The notes under the pieces: generated by a model
Database searches by the model: none
What the model was told of the DNA's origin: nothing
The model's input: only the letters and a program-made list of their open reading frames with translations
In this document: piece by piece, positions 1 to 5,205 of the stretch
Position numbering within the stretch: position 1 is the first letter of the stretch
Layout: each line of letters begins with the position of its first letter
Made by a program: the position numbers and the translations under genes
Origin: Nocardioides sp.
Lineage (GTDB): Bacteria; Actinomycetota; Actinomycetes; Propionibacteriales; Nocardioidaceae
DNA: 5,205 nucleotides
Assembly: GCA_021166815.1 (NCBI GenBank)
Contig: JAJPEO010000191.1
Location: 1-5,205, forward strand
Direction of reading: 5' to 3'

Positions 1-147
1 GACAAGCTGGACAGGCTCACCTTCCTCGACCTCAACCACGACCTCGTCGACGCCGAGCTGGAGCGTCAGCGAGCCGACATCCGTTCCGGCCCGATGGCCG
101 AGAACCTGCTCCGTGACCTGGGGATGGTGCGCGCCGATGTCCACTGA
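1..147 (+). CDS. porA: 2-oxoacid (probably pyruvate):ferredoxin oxidoreductase alpha subunit, C-terminal end (partial)
   Basis: Only the last 48 codons are present, read in frame 1 from the window edge to a TGA at 145-147; the start lies upstream. The visible tail, from DKLDRLTFLDLNHDLVDAEL to the end, has no catalytic motif, so the call rests mainly on position. It sits immediately before, and overlaps by 11 bases, an unmistakable PFOR beta subunit, and in this enzyme family the alpha (pyrimidine-binding) gene normally directly precedes beta. Alpha carries the domain I/II pair that with PorB forms the TPP site, in the cytoplasm. Whether the gamma domain is fused to this protein or encoded separately cannot be seen. 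Coding is well supported by the open frame, codon usage and the coupled junction; the subunit name is less certain. Confidence 0.75.
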   Translation, partial: DKLDRLTFLDLNHDLVDAELERQRADIRSGPMAENLLRDLGMVRADVH

Positions 148-1144
148 ATCACTCGATCCGGTCCGCTTCTACCAGGTGGGCTCCTTCGCGGTCGGCAACC
201 GCCTGCTGCCGCTGGAGGTGCGCACGGTGCAGGCCGAGGGCGACCGCGCCAACGCGATCACCTCCGGCCACCGCGCGTGCCAGGGGTGCGGCGAGGCGCT
301 GGGCGCTCGCTACGCGCTCGACGCCGCGATGGCGGCGACGGACGGCAACCTCATGGCCGTCAACGCGACCGGGTGCCTGGAGGTCTTCTCGACCCCCTAC
401 CCCGAGACCTCGTGGCGCCTGCCGTGGCTGCACTCGCTCTTCGGCAACGCCCCCGCCGTCGCCGCCGGCGTCGCGGCGGCGCTGAAGGCGCAGGGCCGTG
501 ACGACATCCGCGTGGTCGCCCAGGGCGGCGACGGCGGCACGGTCGACATCGGCTTCGCCTGCCTGTCGGGGATGTTCGAGCGCAACGACGACGTGCTCTA
601 CATCTGCTACGACAACGAGGCCTACATGAACACCGGCGTCCAGCGCTCCGGCGCGACGCCCCCGGCCGCCCGGACCATGACGACCCAGGCGGTGGGCGAG
701 GACCCCGGCAACGTGTTCGGGCAGGGCAAGGACGTGCCCCGCATCGCGATGGCCCACGAGATCCCGTACGTCGCCACGGCCACCGTCGCCGACCTCCACG
801 ACCTGGAGCGCAAGGTGGTCAAGGCCATGTCGATGCGCGGCGCGCGCTACATCCACGTGCTGGTGCCGTGCCCGCTGGGCTGGGGCACGGTCTCCTCGGC
901 GACGCTGGAGGTCGCCCGGCGCGCGACCCAGTCCGGCCTGTTCCCGGTGTTCGAGGCCGAGGACGGCGAGGTCACCGGGGTCACCCGGATCCGGCGCCAG
1001 GTGCCGGTCGAGGACTACCTCTCGATCCAGAAGCGCTTCGCCCACCTGTTCCACCCGCGCCGCGACGACGTGATCGCACGGGTGCAGGCACAGGCGGACA
1101 AGAACATCCGCCGCTACGGGCTGCTGGAGGAGACCGATGACTGA
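137..1144 (+). CDS. porB: Pyruvate:ferredoxin oxidoreductase beta subunit (TPP and 4Fe-4S binding)
   Basis: This is a 335-residue cytoplasmic subunit that binds thiamine diphosphate and one [4Fe-4S] cluster for oxidative decarboxylation of a 2-oxoacid, probably pyruvate, with CoA and ferredoxin. The likely cluster ligands are C48 and C51 in HRACQGCGEAL, C80 in NATGCLEV and C245 in LVPCPLGW. The TPP/Mg site is GGDGGTVDIGF (130-140) followed by YDNEAYMNTG (158-167). The IGF and YMNTGVQRSGATPP stretches match Por-type (and closely related Vor-type) beta subunits, and are unlike KorB of 2-oxoglutarate enzymes; substrate is therefore likely but not proven. I chose ATG 137 because the protein then begins MSTESLDPVRFYQ. 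A GTG at 113 in the same frame would add eight unlikely residues. The start overlaps the upstream stop by 11 bases and has only a weak purine run (120-124), which fits translational coupling. Confidence 0.92.
   Translation: MSTESLDPVRFYQVGSFAVGNRLLPLEVRTVQAEGDRANAITSGHRACQGCGEALGARYALDAAMAATDGNLMAVNATGCLEVFSTPYPETSWRLPWLHSLFGNAPAVAAGVAAALKAQGRDDIRVVAQGGDGGTVDIGFACLSGMFERNDDVLYICYDNEAYMNTGVQRSGATPPAARTMTTQAVGEDPGNVFGQGKDVPRIAMAHEIPYVATATVADLHDLERKVVKAMSMRGARYIHVLVPCPLGWGTVSSATLEVARRATQSGLFPVFEAEDGEVTGVTRIRRQVPVEDYLSIQKRFAHLFHPRRDDVIARVQAQADKNIRRYGLLEETDD
1126..1131 (+). promoter_or_regulatory. Ribosome binding site for the GltD-like/ferredoxin gene
   Basis: GGAGGA lies inside the last codons of porB, five bases before ATG 1137. 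It supports that start and indicates that the flavoprotein gene can recruit ribosomes itself as well as through coupling with the overlapping porB stop (TGA 1142-1144). Confidence 0.7.
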
Positions 1145-2774
1145 CCTGGGAATGCCCCGTCCGTTCGCGATCACGCTGGACGTGGGTTCCAGCCTCGCCA
1201 ACCACACCGGCACGTGGCGCACCGAGCGGCCGGTCTACATCTCCAACCTGCCGCCCTGCAACGCCGCCTGCCCGGCCGGGGAGAACATCCAGCAGTGGCT
1301 GTACGCCGCCGAGGAGGGCGGCTACGAGGCGGCCTGGCGCCAGATCCTGGCCGACAACCCGTTCCCCGCGATCATGGGCCGCGTCTGCTACCACCCGTGC
1401 CAGACCGCCTGCAACCGCGCGGAGGTCGACGAGGCCGTCGGCATCAACGCCGTCGAGCGGTTCCTCGGTGACGCCGCCCGCTCCGAGCGCTGGGCGCTGC
1501 CGACCCCCGCCCCCTCGTCCGGCAAGCACGTGCTGGTCGTGGGCGCCGGCCCGTCGGGCCTCTCGGCCGCCTGGTTCCTGCGCCTGCTGGGCCACGACGT
1601 CACGGTCCGCGACGCGGAGGACAAGCCCGGCGGCATGATGCGCTACGGCATCCCCGCCTACCGCCTGCCGCGCGAGGTGCTCGACGACGAGATCTTCCGC
1701 CTCTCGCAGGTCGGTGTGGGCTTCGAGATGGGCAGCAGGGTCGACGACCTCGAGCCGCTGCTGGAGCAGTACGACGCCGTCTTCCTCGCGGTCGGCGCCC
1801 ACGTGGGACGGCGCGCCTATGTGCCGGCCGGCGAGGCCGCGAGGATCGTCGACGCCGTGTCGCTGCTCCACGACGTCGAGGAGGGGACCGCTCCGCTCCT
1901 GGGCCGGACCGTGGCCGTCTACGGCGGCGGCAACACCGCGCTCGACGCGGCCCGGACCGCCCGCCGCCTCGGCGCGACCGACGCGGTCGTCGTCTACCGG
2001 CGTACGCGCGACCGGATGCCGGCCCACGACTCCGAGGTGCAGGAGGCGCTCGACGAGGGCATCCGGATGAAGTGGCTCTCCACGGTCAAGCACGCCGACG
2101 AGGGACGCCTCCTCATTGAGAAGATGGAGCTGGACGAGACCGGCTTCCCGCAGCCGACCGGCGAGGTCGAGGAGCTCGCGGCCGACAGCCTCGTGCTCGC
2201 GCTCGGCCAGGACGCCGACCTGGCCCTGCTCGGTGGGCTCGAGGGCATCACCGTCACTGACGGCGTGGTCGACGTCGACGCGTCGATGATGACCGGACGC
2301 GCCGGGCTGTTCGCCGGCGGCGACATGGTGCCCTCCGAGCGGACCGTCACGGTGGCTGTCGGCCACGGCAAGAAGGCCGCCCGGCACATCGACGCCTGGC
2401 TGCGCGGAGGGACGTACGTCCCCGCCCCCAAGCACTCGGCGGCGGCGTTCGACAACCTCAACACCTGGTACTACTCCGACGCCCCGCACCTCGTGCGGCC
2501 GCAGCTGGAGGGTGCTCGCCGGACCGACACCTTCGACGAGGTCGTGAAGGGACTCGACTCCGAGTCGGCGCTGTTCGAGGCCCGGCGCTGCCTCTCGTGC
2601 GGCAACTGCTTCGGCTGCGACAACTGCTTCGGCGTGTGCCCCGACAACGCGGTGCGCAAGGTCGGGGAGCCGGGGCCGGGTGGCTACGCGTTCGACTACG
2701 ACTTCTGCAAGGGCTGCGGCCTGTGCGTGGCCGAGTGCCCCTGCGGCGCGATCGAGATGGTGCCCGAGGACTAG
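1137..2774 (+). CDS. GltD-like NADPH/FAD oxidoreductase fused to a C-terminal ferredoxin domain
   Basis: This is a 545-residue cytoplasmic iron-sulfur flavoprotein. The N-terminal Fe-S region has C41 and C45 (CNAACPAG) and C84, C88 and C92 (VCYHPCQTAC), as in the glutamate synthase small-subunit family. The FAD Rossmann motif is GAGPSGLSAA (136-145) and the NADPH-binding motif is GGGNTALDAA (263-272), followed by the family signature YRRTRDRMPA (287-296). A second FAD contact is FAGGD (392-396). The tail (about 480-545) has two ferredoxin motifs, C491/C494/C497/C501-P and C524/C527/C530/C534-P, with extra C485, C488 and C536. No glutamate synthase large subunit is visible. Overlap with porB (8 bases) and the ferredoxin tail suggest it moves electrons between PFOR and NADP(H), with the tail standing in for a PFOR delta subunit; this is inference. 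DsrL-type and AegA-type proteins share a similar layout. It ends at TAG 2772-2774. Confidence 0.92.
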   Translation: MTDLGMPRPFAITLDVGSSLANHTGTWRTERPVYISNLPPCNAACPAGENIQQWLYAAEEGGYEAAWRQILADNPFPAIMGRVCYHPCQTACNRAEVDEAVGINAVERFLGDAARSERWALPTPAPSSGKHVLVVGAGPSGLSAAWFLRLLGHDVTVRDAEDKPGGMMRYGIPAYRLPREVLDDEIFRLSQVGVGFEMGSRVDDLEPLLEQYDAVFLAVGAHVGRRAYVPAGEAARIVDAVSLLHDVEEGTAPLLGRTVAVYGGGNTALDAARTARRLGATDAVVVYRRTRDRMPAHDSEVQEALDEGIRMKWLSTVKHADEGRLLIEKMELDETGFPQPTGEVEELAADSLVLALGQDADLALLGGLEGITVTDGVVDVDASMMTGRAGLFAGGDMVPSERTVTVAVGHGKKAARHIDAWLRGGTYVPAPKHSAAAFDNLNTWYYSDAPHLVRPQLEGARRTDTFDEVVKGLDSESALFEARRCLSCGNCFGCDNCFGVCPDNAVRKVGEPGPGGYAFDYDFCKGCGLCVAECPCGAIEMVPED

Positions 2775-2779
2775 GGGAG

Positions 2780-2797
2780 GGGACTGCCCGTGGTCCC
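2780..2797 (+). terminator. Weak hairpin after the por operon, possible terminator
   Basis: Starting five bases after the flavoprotein stop, GGGAC (2780-2784) can pair with GTCCC (2793-2797) around an eight-base loop; wobble pairs could extend it inward. There is no T run, which is common in high-GC actinobacteria but leaves the call weak. A second small inverted repeat, GGCGG (2816-2820) with CCGCC (2827-2831), follows. Either could end the operon transcript. Confidence 0.25.
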
Positions 2798-2812
2798 ACC
2801 CCGGAGCAGGTG

Positions 2813-2839
2813 TTGGGCGGCGCGGCCCGCCGGTACGTT
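2813..2839 (+). promoter_or_regulatory. Candidate promoter for the hemerythrin gene
   Basis: TTGGGC (2813-2818) resembles a -35 and TACGTT (2834-2839) fits the TANNNT pattern of a housekeeping -10. The spacing is 15 bases, which is short. The -10 lies about 40 bases before ATG 2879, which would leave a leader of roughly 30 bases. In sequence this GC-rich such matches arise by chance, so this is only a suggestion. Confidence 0.22.
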
Positions 2840-2866
2840 CGAGTGCGACCCGTGCCCGACCACCAC

Positions 2867-2872
2867 AGGAGG
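2867..2872 (+). promoter_or_regulatory. Strong ribosome binding site fixing the hemerythrin start
   Basis: A full AGGAGG is placed six bases before ATG 2879. It is the best Shine-Dalgarno match noted in the window and shows that the original hemerythrin start was at 2879, upstream of the in-frame TAG. The later in-frame ATG 2999 has only a weak AGGA about 13 bases before it. Confidence 0.8.
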
Positions 2873-2878
2873 CCCCGC

Positions 2879-3379
2879 ATGTCCACCGACGCCATCGTGC
2901 TGCTCAAGGAGGACCACCAGGAGGTCCGCTAGCTCTTCCGCGAGTTCGAGAAGGCCGGCGACAACGCCCTGAAGCGCAAGCAGGAACTCGTCGACCGGAT
3001 GATCGAGCTGCTGACGGTGCACACCTACATCGAGAACGAGGTCATGTACCCCCGCGTCCGGGAGCTGCTGCCTGACCTCGAGGACGACGTGCTCGAGTCG
3101 TACGAGGAGCACCACGTCGCCGACGTGCTCGTGATGGAGCTGGCCGCCATGAAGGCCGGCGACGAGCGCTTCGACGCCAAGACCACCGTGCTCATCGAGA
3201 ACGTCGAGCACCACATGGAGGAAGAGGAGCAGGAGTGGTTCCCACAGGTCCGCGAGGGCTTGGGCCGCAAGGTGCTCCAGGAGATCGGCGCCGAGATGCT
3301 CGCTGCCAAGGAGAAGGCGCCGCGGCGCCCGTCCGAGCCGAGCGCCCTGAAGAAGACCATCGACGCCGTCATCGACTGA
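2879..3379 (+). pseudogene. Hemerythrin HHE-domain protein interrupted by an in-frame TAG at codon 18
   Basis: Read through the TAG (2930-2932), the frame encodes 166 positions, a normal size for the family, ending at TGA 3377-3379. It looks like a four-helix hemerythrin cation-binding protein, which carries a non-heme diiron site and is linked to O2 or redox sensing or storage. Candidate iron ligands are H13 (EDHQEVR), H48 and E52 (HTYIENEV), H78/H79 (EEHHVAD) and H111/H112 with the following acidic run (VEHHMEEEE). The stop falls between V16-R17 and L19-F20, inside helix A, where related proteins often have lysine; one base change from AAG would give TAG. No frameshift or other damage is visible, so the lesion is recent, an error, or tolerated. 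TAG also ends the flavoprotein and OsmC genes here, arguing against general recoding. Hemerythrin identity is sure; functional status is not. Confidence 0.8.
2999..3379 (+). CDS. Residual open frame of the hemerythrin gene from an internal ATG (alternative reading)
   Basis: If the TAG at 2930-2932 is real and not read through, the first usable in-frame start after it is ATG 2999, giving 126 residues beginning MIELLTVHTYIENEV. This product would keep the HTYIE, EEHH and EHHMEEEE motifs but lose the first helix and ligand H13, so a normal diiron site is unlikely. The start lacks a good ribosome binding site. It is listed because automatic annotation may report it as a gene; I regard it as part of the interrupted gene and not as a separate gene. 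Confidence 0.35.
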   Translation: MIELLTVHTYIENEVMYPRVRELLPDLEDDVLESYEEHHVADVLVMELAAMKAGDERFDAKTTVLIENVEHHMEEEEQEWFPQVREGLGRKVLQEIGAEMLAAKEKAPRRPSEPSALKKTIDAVID

Positions 3380-3404
3380 CGCCGCGACGGCAGCGGGACC
3401 TTCG

Positions 3405-3450
3405 CCCCTTTCCGCACCAGTCGCCCGGAGCGACGATGGTGCGGAAGGGG
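3405..3450 (+). terminator. Long inverted repeat: terminator and/or RBS-masking hairpin
   Basis: CCCC (3405-3408) pairs with GGGG (3447-3450), TTCCGCACCA (3410-3419) with TGGTGCGGAA (3437-3446), and GTCGC (3420-3424) with GCGAC (3430-3434). This gives 19 pairs around the loop CCGGA, with a single bulged T at 3409 and a two-base bulge at 3435-3436. It begins 26 bases after the hemerythrin stop, as expected for a terminator, and lacks a T tract. Its right arm contains the purine-rich GGAAGGGG that is the only plausible ribosome binding site for the membrane protein at 3462. If transcripts pass through it, the structure would hide that site. Confidence 0.7.
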
Positions 3451-3461
3451 GCGTGGTCGTC

Positions 3462-4304
3462 ATGGGGGCGATCGAGCAGGCGGGTCGGATCACCGGTCCG
3501 GGGCCGCACGTCGTGCCCGCCCTGGCCGTGGCCGTCGGCGCCGCGCTGGCGGCGGCGATCGGCCAGGCATCCGGCGGTGTCTACGGCGACGACCCCGCGA
3601 GCGTGGAGATGCTCCGCGGCTTCGACGCGGTCACCCTGGTGCTCGCCGTGCCCGCGCTGCTCCTGTCGCTGCTGGCCGAGCGCCGGGGAGCGGGCACCGG
3701 ACGGGTGCTCGTCGCGAGCCTCCTCGCGTACGTGGGCTACACCTTCGCCTACCACCTGTTCACCGGGTTCACCGACCTGCTGCTCCTGCACGCGTCCCTG
3801 CTCACCGCGACCGTGGTCACCCTCGGGCTCGCCCTGCACGGATGCGTCACTCGTGACGTGGAGGAACGCGTACGCCACCTGCACGTGCGCTTCCCGGCCG
3901 TCGTGCTGGGCGTGCTCGCGGTCGCGCTGGGCGCGATGTGGGCCTGGGCGAGCATCGCCTGGGCCATCGACGAGACGATGCCGGCGGGCAGTGCGCTGGT
4001 GGAGTCCGACACGGTCGTGCACCTCGGGATCGTGCTCGACCTGACCATCCTGGTGCCGTTGTACGCCGCCGCCGCCGTCCTGCTGTGGCGCCGCCGGGGC
4101 ATGGGCTTCGTGCTCGCTGCACTGGCACTCGTGGCCGGCACGCTGCACCAGGCCAGCTACGTCGCGGCGCTGCTGTTCCAGCACGCCGCCGACGTCCCCG
4201 GCTCGGTCGTCATGGACCCGTACGAGCCGGTCATCCTCCTGCTCTACGTCGTGGCGACCGCCGTGCTCCTGCGGCGTCCCCGGGGCGTCGGGGCGGCGAG
4301 GTGA
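3462..4304 (+). CDS. Unrecognised integral membrane protein, about 8 transmembrane helices
   Basis: I do not recognise the family. The 280-residue product has roughly eight hydrophobic segments at about 17-36, 56-72, 81-100, 104-126, 144-169, 185-209, 214-240 and 255-271. The charged loop RDVEERVRHLHVR (131-143) lies between helices 4 and 5, and there is an arginine-rich end. There is no signal peptide beyond helix 1. Histidines lie in or next to helices (H98, H109, H126, H187, H229, H241), which could bind heme, metal or a quinone, though nothing proves this. ATG 3462 was chosen: GGAAGGGGG (3443-3451) lies 10 bases before it, whereas the in-frame GTG 3453 would leave only about two bases. 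It stops 11 bases before the next membrane gene and is probably co-transcribed with it. Confidence 0.85.
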   Translation: MGAIEQAGRITGPGPHVVPALAVAVGAALAAAIGQASGGVYGDDPASVEMLRGFDAVTLVLAVPALLLSLLAERRGAGTGRVLVASLLAYVGYTFAYHLFTGFTDLLLLHASLLTATVVTLGLALHGCVTRDVEERVRHLHVRFPAVVLGVLAVALGAMWAWASIAWAIDETMPAGSALVESDTVVHLGIVLDLTILVPLYAAAAVLLWRRRGMGFVLAALALVAGTLHQASYVAALLFQHAADVPGSVVMDPYEPVILLLYVVATAVLLRRPRGVGAAR

Positions 4305-4315
4305 GAGGGGGAGTC

Positions 4316-4813
4316 ATGGAGAGGATCATGTGGCTGGTGCTGGGAGGCACGGCCCTCGTCGCCGCCCTGAGGGCGGCGCACAGCCCGCGCGCGCTCGTCG
4401 TCGGGCGCTGGGCCCTCGGCCTGCTGTTCGTCGTCTTCGGGGCCGGCGTCAACGCCGTCTACCTCGCCGTCGACAGCGGCTACTACGACGACTTCGCGAA
4501 GCCGTCACCCTTCGCCTTCGTGCGCGACACCTGGGCCTCGCTCGTGCTGCCCGACCTGTGGCTGTACATCTCGCTGCTGGTCCTGGGCGAGCTGGTGGCC
4601 GGTGTGCTGGTGCTGATGGGCGGTCGCCCGGCCGTGGCCGGTCTCGTCGCCCTCATGGCCTTCCACGTCGGACAGCTCGCCTTCGGCGGGGTGCTGTGGG
4701 TGTGGGCCCCGCTCATGCTGCTCACTCTCGGGCTGATGCTGCGCGCGGAGCGCAGGGCGCTGGCGGCTCGAGCGTGGGCTGGCCGTCCGGGGGAGATGGC
4801 CCGGGCGGCCTGA
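4316..4813 (+). CDS. Small integral membrane protein, 4-5 helices, possibly DoxX-like
   Basis: This 165-residue product has hydrophobic segments at about 4-20 (weaker), 31-52, 75-101, 104-125 and 127-142, then a basic, alanine-rich cytoplasmic-type tail. The segment GRWALGLLFVVFGAGVNAVY (30-49), and the later LGELVAGVLVLMGG (90-103) with a short four-helix plan, recall the DoxX superfamily. The match is loose and I give no function. A loop rich in aromatic and acidic residues (SGYYDDFAKPSPF, 54-66) sits between the second and third segments. ATG 4316 has a purine run (4305-4313) just upstream; ATG 4328, four codons later, is an alternative preceded by GGAGAGG. It follows the larger membrane gene by 11 bases, so the two probably form one transcription unit and may act together. 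Confidence 0.8.
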   Translation: MERIMWLVLGGTALVAALRAAHSPRALVVGRWALGLLFVVFGAGVNAVYLAVDSGYYDDFAKPSPFAFVRDTWASLVLPDLWLYISLLVLGELVAGVLVLMGGRPAVAGLVALMAFHVGQLAFGGVLWVWAPLMLLTLGLMLRAERRALAARAWAGRPGEMARAA

Positions 4814-4817
4814 GGCA

Positions 4818-5205
4818 CTACCCGCGACGGCTGACGCGGGCGCCGGCACGCAGTGCTGCGGGGACCTCGGCGACCTCGTCGACCACGGCAGCGAGCCGCG
4901 CGAGCTCCTCGGTCGTGGCCGGTGAGTCCACCTCGACGGCATACGTGATGCCGGTGGAGCGCCACTCCTCGTCGAAGCCGCCGTCGGCGTCGACCGCGAC
5001 CCCGTCCACCCGGATGCCGAGCCGGTCGGCCTCGCGGTAGGTGTCGTTGAGGACGCACAGCGCCACCGCGAGGTGCAGCGCCTGGGCGCCGTTGGTCACC
5101 GGGTGGGCGACCACTCCCTCGTCGGTCCAGGTGTGGGCGAGCCGCGTCCCGTCGGCGGCACGCAGCGTGCCGGCGGACGCCCGGACGCCGAACGCGGAGA
5201 GCCCC
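4818..5205 (-). CDS. OsmC/Ohr-family protein (N-terminal end outside the window)
   Basis: On the minus strand the frame is open from the window edge to TAG at 4820-4818, giving 128 visible residues; the first part of the gene lies beyond 5205. The segments AHPVTNGAQALHLAVALCVL and the run from DGVAVDADGGFDEEWRSTGI into the following strand are typical of the OsmC fold, a small cytoplasmic dimer that in well-studied members reduces organic or fatty-acid hydroperoxides. C50 of the visible part (codon 5057-5055) lies in the helix that carries the peroxidatic cysteine. The second, resolving cysteine of Ohr/OsmC (I-C-P region) appears replaced by V in AEVPAALRAG, so classic dithiol peroxidase activity is doubtful. 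A GTG at 5114 is not the true start, since family-like sequence continues upstream of it. The gene converges on the small membrane gene with four bases between stops. Confidence 0.87.
   Translation of the reverse strand, partial: GLSAFGVRASAGTLRAADGTRLAHTWTDEGVVAHPVTNGAQALHLAVALCVLNDTYREADRLGIRVDGVAVDADGGFDEEWRSTGITYAVEVDSPATTEELARLAAVVDEVAEVPAALRAGARVSRRG

Noticed and set aside
137..1144. Identification as KorB (2-oxoglutarate enzyme) or acetolactate synthase-like TPP protein
   Set aside because: The GDGGTVDIGF and YDNEAYMNTGVQRSGATPP stretches and the four-cysteine cluster pattern fit the Por/Vor type and not those alternatives.
149..1222. Minus-strand open frame of 357 codons opposite porB
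   Set aside because: Same shadow effect: the composition is Arg/Gly/His/Val-rich without motifs, and the opposite strand encodes a clear PFOR beta subunit.
981..2489. Long minus-strand open frame (about 500 codons) opposite porB and the flavoprotein gene
   Set aside because: Its translation is low-complexity, rich in R, G, A, V, H and L, with no recognisable domain. It is the expected antisense shadow of GC-rich coding sequence, and the plus strand carries clear family motifs.
1137..2774. Identification as the glutamate synthase small subunit (GltD) proper
   Set aside because: It has an added C-terminal two-cluster ferredoxin domain, no large subunit is adjacent in the visible region, and it is coupled to porB, all pointing to a different partner.
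2930..2932. TAG as a pyrrolysine or other recoded codon
   Set aside because: TAG is an ordinary stop for two genes in this window, no recoding element is apparent nearby, and hemerythrin proteins have no known need for such a residue. A point mutation or sequence error is simpler.
3235..4044. Plus-strand open frame of 269 codons overlapping hemerythrin and the large membrane gene
   Set aside because: The translation is Ser/Arg/Pro-rich with no hydrophobic pattern, and it crosses the 3405-3450 hairpin. The frame starting at 3462 gives a coherent membrane protein.
3938..4315. Upstream extension of the small membrane gene frame
   Set aside because: The extension is an Arg/Gly-rich shadow of the preceding membrane gene. 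A ribosome binding site before ATG 4316 and the onset of hydrophobic segments place the real start there.
1..5205. CRISPR arrays, tRNA or rRNA genes, insertion sequences and phage attachment sites
   Set aside because: Reading both strands showed no regularly spaced repeats, cloverleaf-like segments, transposase motifs or terminal repeats; the window is almost fully occupied by protein-coding genes.

Overview
The window is very GC-rich, with strong G/C preference at third codon positions, tightly packed genes and several start/stop overlaps. This suggests a high-GC actinobacterium, perhaps near Nocardioides or its relatives; that placement rests on composition and protein style, not on a marker gene.

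Bases 1-2774 are the 3' part of a rightward operon for an oxygen-sensitive type of 2-oxoacid metabolism. It holds the last 48 codons of what is probably the alpha subunit of a pyruvate:ferredoxin oxidoreductase (PFOR), then a complete thiamine-diphosphate/Fe-S beta subunit (PorB). These are followed by a 545-residue flavoprotein that joins a GltD-like NADPH/FAD oxidoreductase to a cysteine-rich ferredoxin tail. The three reading frames overlap by 11 and 8 bases, so they are probably translationally coupled. The likely flow is pyruvate -> TPP -> Fe-S of PorB -> ferredoxin tail -> FAD -> NADP(H), or the reverse; this electron path is inferred.

Bases 2775-3379 hold a short intergenic region and a hemerythrin HHE gene with a strong ribosome binding site. 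The gene is interrupted by an in-frame TAG at codon 18, while the rest of the frame stays open and family-like. It is either a very recent pseudogene, a sequence error, or a gene surviving by reinitiation or readthrough.

Bases 3380-3461 contain a long, nearly perfect inverted repeat (3405-3450). Its right arm includes the likely ribosome binding site of the next gene. Bases 3462-4813 encode two closely spaced integral membrane proteins: an unrecognised one of about 8 helices with several histidines in or near its helices, and a smaller one of 4-5 helices that loosely resembles DoxX.

Bases 4818-5205 carry, on the minus strand, most of an OsmC/Ohr-family protein. It converges on the small membrane protein with only four bases between the two stop codons. 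A common theme of oxygen, redox and peroxide handling (PFOR, hemerythrin, OsmC) runs through the window, but no co-regulation is shown by the sequence.
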